In this document: one piece after another, positions 57,155-64,000 of the stretch
Layout of the letters: each line of letters begins with the position of its first letter
Position numbering within the stretch: position 1 is the stretch's first letter
Assembly: GCF_002939945.1 (NCBI RefSeq)
Contig: NZ_MDEB01000005.1
Coordinates: 124,001-188,000 of the forward strand
Length of the DNA: 64,000 nucleotides
Source: Xanthomonas arboricola pv. populi
GTDB lineage: Bacteria > Pseudomonadota > Gammaproteobacteria > Xanthomonadales > Xanthomonadaceae
Reading direction: 5' to 3'
Notes under the pieces: model-generated
Told to the model about the DNA's origin: nothing
Databases searched by the model: none
Seen by the model: the letters and a program-made list of their open reading frames with translations, nothing else
Made by a program: the position numbers and the translations under genes

Positions 57155-58495
57155 ATGAAAAAGCTCACCGGGATCGGCGCGGCCGAGTACGCACGTCGGC
57201 GCAGGCAGCTGATGCAGATGGCAGGCGATCAGGCCATCCTGATCCTGCCGGCCGCACCCGTGCGGGTGCGCAGCCACGACACCCACTACCCCTACCGGCA
57301 GGATTCGGATTTCTGGTATCTGAGCGGCTTCCCCGAGCCGGAAGCGGTGCTGGTGCTGGTGCCGGGCCGCAAGCACGGCGAGGCGATCCTGTTCTGCCGC
57401 GAACGCGACGCCGAGCGCGAAGCCTGGGATGGCCCGCGCGAGGGCCAGGAAGGCGCAGTGGAGCGCTACGGCATGGACGATGCCTATCCCATCGACGATG
57501 TCGACGAGATCCTGCCGGGTCTGCTGGAAGGGCGCAGCCGCGTCCATTACCACTTCGGGCGCGACGTGGATTTCGATCTCAAGCTGATCGGCTGGCTCAA
57601 GCGCGTGCGCGAGCAGATGCGCCACGGCGCGCAGCCGCCGCACGAATTCCTCGAGCTCGGACATCTGCTGCACGAGCAGCGGCTGTTCAAATCGCGCGAC
57701 GAGATCGCGTTGATGCAGCACGCCGCCGACATCAGCGTGCGCGCGCATCGCGCCGCCATGCGGCTGGCGCGGCCGGGCATGCATGAGTACGAACTGCAGG
57801 CCGAGATCGAGCGCGAGTTCCGCGCCGCCGATGCGTGGCCGGCGTACGGCAGCATCGTCGGCACCGGCAGCAATGCCTGCGTGCTGCATTACCGCGCCAA
57901 CAACGCGCGCAGCCGCGATGGCGAGCTGGTGCTGATCGATGCCGGCGCCGAATACCGCGGCTACGCGGCCGATATCACCCGCACCTTTCCGGTCAACGGC
58001 CGTTTCACCCCCGCGCAGCGCGCGCTGCACGATCTGGTCGGCTCGGCGCAGGCTGCCGCACTGGCGCAGGCGCGCCCCGGCGTGGCCTACGAAGCCGGGC
58101 ATCTGGCCGCGGTGCAGGCCTTGACCGAAGGGCTGCTGCAGCTGGGCCTGCTCAAGGGCAAGCTGGAGCGCAACATCGCCGACGGCCATTACAAGCGCTT
58201 CTATCGGCACAAGACCGGCCACTGGCTGGGGCTGGATGTGCACGATGTAGGCGACTACCGATTGGCGGGCGACTCGCGTCTGCTCGAGCCCGGCATGGTG
58301 TTCACCATCGAGCCGGGGCTCTACATCTCCGCCGACGACACCACGGTGGAGGCCAGGTGGCGCGGTATCGGCATCCGCACCGAAGACAATGTGCTGATCA
58401 CCGCCGAGGGTCATCGGGTGCTGACCGATGCCTTGGCGCGCAGCGCCGACGAGATCGAAGCGGAGATGGCGAGCGTCGGTGTTCAAATCGTCTGA
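57155..58495 (+). CDS. pepP: Xaa-Pro aminopeptidase PepP
   Basis: Metallopeptidase (M24B) of 446 aa removing N-terminal residues before proline. The pita-bread metal ligands are seen in order: two Asp in LIDAGAEYRGYAADITRTFP, His in TGHWLGLDVHDVG, Glu in FTIEPGLYIS and Glu in GIRTEDNVLIT. The N-terminal domain has SDFWYLSGFPEPEAV. ATG 57155 follows UPF0149 by 13 bp. The ubiH gene that often comes next in other gammaproteobacteria is not here. Confidence 0.96.
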   Translation: MKKLTGIGAAEYARRRRQLMQMAGDQAILILPAAPVRVRSHDTHYPYRQDSDFWYLSGFPEPEAVLVLVPGRKHGEAILFCRERDAEREAWDGPREGQEGAVERYGMDDAYPIDDVDEILPGLLEGRSRVHYHFGRDVDFDLKLIGWLKRVREQMRHGAQPPHEFLELGHLLHEQRLFKSRDEIALMQHAADISVRAHRAAMRLARPGMHEYELQAEIEREFRAADAWPAYGSIVGTGSNACVLHYRANNARSRDGELVLIDAGAEYRGYAADITRTFPVNGRFTPAQRALHDLVGSAQAAALAQARPGVAYEAGHLAAVQALTEGLLQLGLLKGKLERNIADGHYKRFYRHKTGHWLGLDVHDVGDYRLAGDSRLLEPGMVFTIEPGLYISADDTTVEARWRGIGIRTEDNVLITAEGHRVLTDALARSADEIEAEMASVGVQIV

Positions 58496-58899
58496 GCTAA
58501 CGCCGCAGGCGTATCCGCGACTGCATACCGGCGCCATCGCGGCGGTAGCCATGGCGATTCAATAGCCTAACGACGGCCCGCCGTGTGGGCGATGCAGACA
58601 TGGCATCTGCATATCCGATTCGCGCATTGCCAACCACGCAGGCCACGCATTGAACCAGTGGTTTCAGCCGCTCTCCGGTTGAGAAGCGTTTGGCCAATAC
58701 CCGCATGGAGCGTGACTAACTGCACAATTGTGATGGGCATTACTGATTCGACGAATTCCGTCGGCAGGAAACGAAGTGAGCCAATGAATGCGCTGCCGGT
58801 GCGGGGCTAATGTCGCTGGTGCAGAAAATAAGGTCGCTAGGCGAAATTGTTTTCTGCTTATTAGCCGATCTCCTTCAGTCCTCACTCGGAAGCCGTTCT
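58496..58899. other. Intergenic region of lower GC
   Basis: About 400 bp downstream of pepP, AT-richer from about 58690 (for example GACTAACTGCACAATTGTGA). No recognised gene, repeat or terminator. The composition change continues into the next ORF. Confidence 0.45.
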
Positions 58900-59226
58900 A
58901 TGAAGCTCATGAAGATTCAACCGCTGATGTGGCGCCATGGCCTGTGCTCAACTGCCTTACTATTGACCACGGTTCTAGCTGTTGCACCCGTCATGGCGGC
59001 TGGCACGACAAGAATTTTAGCAAATGCGCGCGGCCCCGCCGACGCGTTGAAGACAATCAGTAGCAAGGAAGTATTTGCTGCGCATTGGCAATTAGCCTGG
59101 AACAGGTGCAAAGCAGGCTCCCCGTCCACGCGGTCCCTGGCGCTGACCGGATTCAATGTGAGGAGCAGGGACTTGAGAGGTAATTACTCGGTGATCAGTG
59201 ATTGGGCGTGCCGAGATAGTCCCTGA
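58900..59226 (+). CDS. Orphan secreted small protein
   Basis: A 108-aa ORF with a convincing signal peptide (LLLTTVLAVAPVMAAG, cleavage near residue 34). The mature part contains two Cys (NRCKAG, DWACRD). ATG 58900 gives MKLMKIQPLMWRHG; ATG 58909 and the frame back to 58810 are alternatives. Base composition is lower in GC than the neighbours, suggesting acquisition. I do not recognise a family. It is convergent with pepQ. Confidence 0.55.
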   Translation: MKLMKIQPLMWRHGLCSTALLLTTVLAVAPVMAAGTTRILANARGPADALKTISSKEVFAAHWQLAWNRCKAGSPSTRSLALTGFNVRSRDLRGNYSVISDWACRDSP

Positions 59227-59282
59227 ATCGTGCGAGTCCGGTGCCGATGACGGTGCGGCCATGTCGCTTTCCCATCAAGATT

Positions 59283-60611
59283 TCAGGTGGGGGCGGCAAA
59301 CACCGGGCGGGTCAGGTTTTCAGGGGCGCCATCGGTGCACACCACCTCGTCTTCGATGCGGATGCCGCCGTAGGGTTTGAAGTGGTCGACGCGCTGCCAG
59401 TCGACGCTGGCGGCGTGGCCGTTCTTCTTCACTTCGTCCAGCAGCATGTCGATGAAGTACACGCCCGGTTCGATGGTGACCACCATGCCCGGTTCCAGCA
59501 CGCGGGTCAGGCGCAGATACGGGTGGCCGGCGGGGTGGTCGATGCGCCCGCCGCGGTCGCTGGCCGCAAAGCCGGCCACGTCGTGCACCTGCAGGCCGAT
59601 CAGATGGCCCAGCCCGTGCGGGAAGAATGCGGCGCTGACGCCGGTGGCGAGCGCAGCTTCCGGCGACACGGTGAGGATGCCGAAGTCCTTGAGGATGCCC
59701 ATCAACGCCAGATGCGCATCCACGTGCAACTGCTTGTAATCCACGCCGTTGCGCACGCCCTGGCCCATGCGGATCTGTGCGGCATCCACCGCATCGATCA
59801 AGGCCTGGAATTCGCTGCCGGGGTCGGCGGCATAGGTGCGGGTGATGTCGCTGGCGTAACCATAGGCCGAGGCGCCGGCATCAATCAGGAAGCTACGCAG
59901 CGGCTGCGGCGGCTGCTGGCCGAGCTCGGTGTAGTGCAGCACCGCGCCGTGTTCGTTGAGCGCGATGATATTGCCGTAGGGCAGTTCATTGGCGTCCTGG
60001 CCGACGGCGGTGCAATAGGCCATATGGATGACGAACTCGCTCTGGCCGACGCGGAAGGCCGCTTCGGCCGCGCGATGGCCGCGCACTCCCAACTGCTGGG
60101 CGATGCGCAGCAATGCCAGTTCGTATGGCGTCTTGAAGGCGCGCTGGTAGTCCAGGTAGTCGAGCACCGGCTGCGGATTGTTCGGCACATAGGCACCGAG
60201 CGCGCTCTGCGCCTCGCCGAGGATGGCGCAACGTTCGACTTGCCTGGGCAGGAGCGCAAGGGCCTGGTCCGGGGTGCGGATGATGTGGATGTCGCAGTGC
60301 TCCACCCACCAGCCGCTGGGTGCGTCGGGCACCACATGCCAATAGTCCAACGGCTGGCAGAAGATCAGCGTCGGCCGCTTGCCCGGGGTGTAGACCAGCC
60401 AGCTGTTGGGCACCCGCGTCAGCGGCACCCAGGCCTTGAATTGCGGATTGACCGCATAGGGATAGTCGCGGTCGTCGAACACCTGGTAATGCAGGCCACC
60501 GCTAGGCACGACCAGGTGGTCGAAGCCGCCGCGCTGCAGCGCCTCGTCGGCGCGCGCGGTCAGCGTGCGCAGGTGGTCGGAATACAGGTGGCTCAAGGAC
60601 GGCTGGGGCAT
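59283..60611 (-). CDS. pepQ: Xaa-Pro dipeptidase PepQ (prolidase)
   Basis: Cytoplasmic dipeptidase splitting Xaa-Pro dipeptides; 442 aa, like E. coli PepQ. Start MPQPSLSHLYSDHLRTL at ATG 60611. Metal ligands: Asp pair in SFLIDAGASAYGYASDITRT, His in FFPHGLGHLIGLQVHDVAG, Glu in VVTIEPGVYFID and Glu in GGIRIEDEVV. VNPQFKAWVPLTRVPNSW matches the PepQ N-domain. It is the second M24B peptidase in 4 kb. Confidence 0.96.
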   Translation of the reverse strand: MPQPSLSHLYSDHLRTLTARADEALQRGGFDHLVVPSGGLHYQVFDDRDYPYAVNPQFKAWVPLTRVPNSWLVYTPGKRPTLIFCQPLDYWHVVPDAPSGWWVEHCDIHIIRTPDQALALLPRQVERCAILGEAQSALGAYVPNNPQPVLDYLDYQRAFKTPYELALLRIAQQLGVRGHRAAEAAFRVGQSEFVIHMAYCTAVGQDANELPYGNIIALNEHGAVLHYTELGQQPPQPLRSFLIDAGASAYGYASDITRTYAADPGSEFQALIDAVDAAQIRMGQGVRNGVDYKQLHVDAHLALMGILKDFGILTVSPEAALATGVSAAFFPHGLGHLIGLQVHDVAGFAASDRGGRIDHPAGHPYLRLTRVLEPGMVVTIEPGVYFIDMLLDEVKKNGHAASVDWQRVDHFKPYGGIRIEDEVVCTDGAPENLTRPVFAAPT

Positions 60612-60676
60612 ACGGGGCTCGATCGGCAATGCAAAGACAGGACGCGATTTTGCCGTAATCGTGGTGATGCTGTCCT

Positions 60677-61024
60677 TCAACCCGGCATGTGTTCTTCGGC
60701 GATCCAGGCGCGCAGGCGCTGGCGATGCGGCTCGGACATGGTCAGGAAGCGGAAGCCGGCCCACGCCTGTCCGGGTGCGTGCGCGGCTTCGGCCCACAAC
60801 AGATGCACGCCGACATCGATCTCGGTGGCGCGGCCGATGCGCTCGGGCAGGCTGAAGCGCAATTGATACAGGGCGTCGTCATGCAGCGGAACCGAAGCCA
60901 GCAGCAGCATGCCGGTTTCCGAGACATTGCCGACGCGTCCGATCTGCGCCTCGCTGAGCATGTCGGTCACCGGTACCAGGTCGGACGGCTGGCGGCGCGG
61001 TGCGCGGCGGGTGTCCTGGATCAT
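60677..61024 (-). CDS. PilZ-domain protein
   Basis: A 115-aa single-domain PilZ protein expected to bind c-di-GMP. The binding motifs are visible: RRAPRRQPSD (RxxxR) near the N-terminus and NVSETG (D/NxSxxG). ATG 61024 overlaps the stop of the DUF1631 gene (ATGA), indicating coupled translation and a likely shared function. Confidence 0.9.
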   Translation of the reverse strand: MIQDTRRAPRRQPSDLVPVTDMLSEAQIGRVGNVSETGMLLLASVPLHDDALYQLRFSLPERIGRATEIDVGVHLLWAEAAHAPGQAWAGFRFLTMSEPHRQRLRAWIAEEHMPG

Positions 61025-63489
61025 GGCTCGACCTCCGTAGCGGGTGCCTGGCCGGCCAGGGTGCGCAGCGTGCGCACGGTGGCATGCCAGGCACGGTCGA
61101 TCAGGCGCGATTTCTCCTCGACCAGCAAGCGCGCCTGGCCGCCGGCCATCAGCCGCGCCAGGCCATCCAGCGATTGCTCGCCGACCTTTTGTCCGCGCTG
61201 ATTGACGAACAGCGCATTGCCGGTCATCGGGCTGTACCAGGACAGCCGTTGCCGGCGCAGATCGCCCGCCTGGTTGATCACGAACTCGAACCAGCTGCCG
61301 AACGGCAGGCTGCGCAGCTGTGTGTAGCACGCCTCTTCGGCCGGCGAACGCGGAGTGGCGATGTCCTTGCGCGGGGTGCTGTCGCCCTGGTCGCCCAGCC
61401 GCGTGCGCGCCTTGAGCTTGGCGGTGAGTTCGGTGCGCGAGGTCATCTCGTCCTCGCCACCGGGCGTGGACAGGCGCCGCGCGATCGCCGCCGCTTCATC
61501 GGGGTGATAGCCGACCTGCAGCAGCGCGGTTTCGATATCGGTGCCGAGCGCGATGTCGGCAGGTTGCTCCTGGCTGCGGCAGGTGACTTCGGCGATGCGC
61601 GCGGTCAGTGCCTGGCGCTCGTCCCACTCGGGCGATTGCTCGCCCTGGCGCAGCAGCGTCAGCGTCAGCACGTCCGACCATGCCTGACGCAGTAGCGACT
61701 GTACGAAGCGCGGCGGGGCGCTCTGCTCGCACAGCTGCTCGATGCGCGCCTCGGCCTGCTGCTTGGCCGACTCCAGCCGCTCCTTGCCACGCGCCGCATC
61801 CACATGGCGCCGCTCGGCGAGGTTGGCCCTGCGCGCCAATGTGCGCAGATGCGCCTGGATCTCGTCGTTGGCTGTGGCGAAGACGGCCTCGTCGCCCCGA
61901 TAGTCGTTGACGATCCTGTCCACCGCGCTGCCCAGCTTGTGCAGCAGCTGCGGGTCGACGTCGTCGTCGCCCAGCCATACCGCGCCCGACTCGGCCACGG
62001 TGTTGAGCAATTCGCGCACCGGGTGCTGGTCGCGCACGAAGAAATGCGTATCGGCCAAGGCTGCGCGCACCACCGGGACCTGCAATCTGGCGAGCAGGGC
62101 CTGCGTCGGGGTCTGCTCGCGCACTTCGCGTTGCATCTGCGCGTAGAGCAGGCCGAGCAGATCGAAGGTGTCGCTGTCCTGCGGCGACAGCGCAGCGTCG
62201 GGGCCGTGTTGCGTCCGCAGCAACGCCAGCACCTGGCGCTGCACCGCATCGATGCCGGTGGGCTGCGATGCTGCCGCTGCCTGCGCCGCCAGCGTGCCTT
62301 GCAGGCTGGCCAGTGCGTCGCTGAGGGCCGCCTTGGGCACCGGCGAGGAGGCGAGCTGGGGAGATGCTTCTTGAGGGGTTGCCTGCGCGCTGGTCGCAGG
62401 CGCTGCGCTGTGATGTGCAGAACTTTGCTTGGCAGCTGCGCCTGCGTTGCCGGCTGCCTGCGACTGACGCGCCGACGACATCAGGCCGCCGAGCGCCTGC
62501 ACTGCATCGCTCAGGGCGGGTGTGGTCTGCTCACCATATGTCGCGCCAGCCAGTGTCATCGGCATCGCGGACGGAGCCAGCAGGGCGTTCTGCCACGGTG
62601 TCGGTGCGGATTGCCCGCTCCAGCCGGTTGCAGGTCGCCCGTTGCGCGGCGGCGTCGCGCGCGCGCTGGCGGCCGCAGCATCCTTCGGTGCGGTGGCTGA
62701 TGCGGGCGCTGCGCGCCGCGTCTGCACATGCGTGGGTTTGACCAGATACGGGTGATAGATCAGGCCAGGCAGAATGCCTTCCTGCGCGAGTGCGCTGTTG
62801 GCGCGCTCGTACAGATCGTTCAAACGCTCGATCACCTGACGCTCGAACACGCGATAGAGCGTCAGCTGCCCATCCAGGCTCAGTCCCAGCGTTTCGCCGC
62901 ACTGGCGCAGCACGCGGCACAGCGCGTACGGGCCCAACGGCAATGCTTCCAGTTCGAATTCGGCCACCGCGCCGATCACCGCCAATCGCTGTGCCAGCAA
63001 TTGCAGCGCATCTGCGCGGCGGAGGGTCTGGCGACGCGCAATCTCGCTGAGCACGATATCGCGATCGATATCGGTGTCCTCCACCAGGCTGAGCATCAGC
63101 GGATGCGCTGATGCGTCGGCCGGTGGCGTCAGCGAGGGGCGATCGCGCAGCGTGGCCAGGTCCTGCGCCAGCTGTTGCAGAAATGCCTGCGGAAACCGAT
63201 CGATGTGGTCGCGCAGGCCGCGCATCTGTGCAGAGGTCTCTGTCTGGACCTGGCTGCTGCGTGCATGCTGGGCCTGATGCAGCAGCTCGCGTTCCAGCTC
63301 GACGATGGTCAGCCGCAGCGCTCCGCTGAGCGCCTGCACGCAGTGCGCGTGCAGGGCGGCGAGCAGGCGCCGACCACGCACGGAAACCGGCGCATCGGCG
63401 ATTGGGCCGCTGAGCGTGTGCTGCAGGGAAGAGGCGGGAGTGGACATCCGGGGAGGCGGGTTCGGTGCGAGGCGTGAGCTATGTAGCAT
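61021..63489 (-). CDS. DUF1631 family protein
   Basis: A large cytoplasmic protein (about 822 aa) of the DUF1631 family, with two helical conserved blocks: N-terminal (LSEIARRQTLRRADALQLLA, YRVFERQVIERLNDLYERAN) and C-terminal (HFFVRDQHPVRELLNTVAES, WFEFVINQAGDLRRQRLSWY). They are joined by a low-complexity Ala/Gln/Ser linker. The LSWYSP region near the C-terminus resembles parts of c-di-GMP-associated PilZ-like domains. ATG 63489 is preferred (GGAAAA upstream); ATG 63447 is the alternative. It is coupled to the PilZ gene. Function unknown. Confidence 0.85.
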   Translation of the reverse strand: MLHSSRLAPNPPPRMSTPASSLQHTLSGPIADAPVSVRGRRLLAALHAHCVQALSGALRLTIVELERELLHQAQHARSSQVQTETSAQMRGLRDHIDRFPQAFLQQLAQDLATLRDRPSLTPPADASAHPLMLSLVEDTDIDRDIVLSEIARRQTLRRADALQLLAQRLAVIGAVAEFELEALPLGPYALCRVLRQCGETLGLSLDGQLTLYRVFERQVIERLNDLYERANSALAQEGILPGLIYHPYLVKPTHVQTRRAAPASATAPKDAAAASARATPPRNGRPATGWSGQSAPTPWQNALLAPSAMPMTLAGATYGEQTTPALSDAVQALGGLMSSARQSQAAGNAGAAAKQSSAHHSAAPATSAQATPQEASPQLASSPVPKAALSDALASLQGTLAAQAAAASQPTGIDAVQRQVLALLRTQHGPDAALSPQDSDTFDLLGLLYAQMQREVREQTPTQALLARLQVPVVRAALADTHFFVRDQHPVRELLNTVAESGAVWLGDDDVDPQLLHKLGSAVDRIVNDYRGDEAVFATANDEIQAHLRTLARRANLAERRHVDAARGKERLESAKQQAEARIEQLCEQSAPPRFVQSLLRQAWSDVLTLTLLRQGEQSPEWDERQALTARIAEVTCRSQEQPADIALGTDIETALLQVGYHPDEAAAIARRLSTPGGEDEMTSRTELTAKLKARTRLGDQGDSTPRKDIATPRSPAEEACYTQLRSLPFGSWFEFVINQAGDLRRQRLSWYSPMTGNALFVNQRGQKVGEQSLDGLARLMAGGQARLLVEEKSRLIDRAWHATVRTLRTLAGQAPATEVEP

Positions 63490-63672
63490 GTTTTTCCATC
63501 GGTCAGCGACCGCACGGGCACGAGACGCGCCTTGCCAGATGCAGTCGCGATCCTCAATGCGGAAGGCGCGCATGGCGCGAAACCGGTGTAACTGCGCGCC
63601 AGTGCTGTCGCGTGCGCTACCGATCACGGTGCGGCGTGATGGCTGTGTTGCGCAGCCACGCGATCGTCGCGG

Positions 63673-64000
63673 TCAGCCCAGAAACAGCTCGACCACGTCA
63701 TTGGTGAAGCGGCGGCCCAGCTCGGTCGGCACCACGCGTCCGTCCTGCCGGGTCATCCAGCCTTGCGCAATGGCACGCGTCACGGGCACTTCGATGACGG
63801 ACGCTTCCAAACCGGTGGAGACTTCGAAGTCGCTCAGACCGAAACCCTCGTGCAGGCGCAACAGATTGAGCATGTACTCGAACGGCAGCCGCTCGCGCGG
63901 CACGATCTCGTCGCCGCCGATCGATGCCGTACTGCCGGCGCTGGCCAGGTAGCTCTGCGGATGTTTGTGCTTCCAGCGTCGCAGCACATGCTGCTCGGCG
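63673..64000 (-). CDS. hemW: HemW radical-SAM heme chaperone, C-terminal part
   Basis: The last 109 codons of a gene entering from the right edge. RRWKHKHPQSYL, ERLPFEYMLNLLRL, LHEGFGLSDFEVSTGL and the C-terminal TELGRRFTNDVVELFLG match the HemN_C domain of HemW (formerly HemN-like). The radical-SAM core lies outside the window. It is on the same strand as DUF1631, 184 bp upstream of it. Confidence 0.88.
   Translation of the reverse strand, partial: AEQHVLRRWKHKHPQSYLASAGSTASIGGDEIVPRERLPFEYMLNLLRLHEGFGLSDFEVSTGLEASVIEVPVTRAIAQGWMTRQDGRVVPTELGRRFTNDVVELFLG

Overview
The window is high-GC gammaproteobacterial chromosome that reads as Xanthomonas (X. campestris/citri/axonopodis type). The reasons are several large TonB-dependent receptors (TBDRs), a PPi-dependent phosphofructokinase beside a membrane H+-pyrophosphatase, the mpl, adk, hemL, thiC and pepP/pepQ gene types, and dispersed palindromic intergenic repeats. 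No tRNA, rRNA, CRISPR array or prophage was seen. Only one complete insertion sequence is present.

Layout. 1-12 kb: a TBDR cut by the left edge, thiC under a TPP riboswitch, a membrane winged-helix/TolB-propeller regulator, and an AraC regulator followed by a second TBDR. A 16-bp direct repeat precedes both the AraC gene and that TBDR. 12-20 kb: an HDOD protein with a degenerate receiver, then a pyrophosphate group (ppa, hppA, pfp) with adk, interleaved with two small secreted proteins of unknown function. 20-30 kb: a probable structured small RNA, mpl with a Lon-N-domain gene, a bestrophin, a DedA-PAP2-LssY fusion divergent from a small kinase, an SDR enzyme, and a tandem pair of DUF3829-type lipoproteins behind a LacI-type operator-like palindrome.

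30.3-31.6 kb: an intact IS110-family element inserted in a dispersed repeat. Its noncoding end has the layout of a bridge RNA. Two stem-loops carry short stretches that match, in the expected polarity, both halves of the target and both ends of the element around a CT core. 31.9-35 kb: a Kv-type channel with a C-terminal zinc ribbon, argD and a HAD hydrolase.

35.5-42.2 kb: a TBDR followed by five exported proteins: Tat-type flavin amine oxidase, c-type cytochrome, RidA, Tat-type PLP aminotransferase and azurin. This looks like a periplasmic amine or amino-acid oxidation pathway with its own electron carriers, and is the best candidate for an undescribed metabolic system. A MalT-like LuxR regulator converges on it.

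45.8-64 kb: hemL, an Oar-like TBDR, thiE, rubredoxin, a SirB1-type protein, a DUF192 lipoprotein, rpiA, an EVE protein, 5-formyl-THF cyclo-ligase, 6S RNA, zapA and a zapB-like gene, a UPF0149 gene, pepP, an orphan secreted ORF, pepQ, a PilZ/DUF1631 pair, and the C-terminus of hemW at the right edge.

All coordinates come from reading the sequence. Family names rest on recognised motifs, not on database searches.
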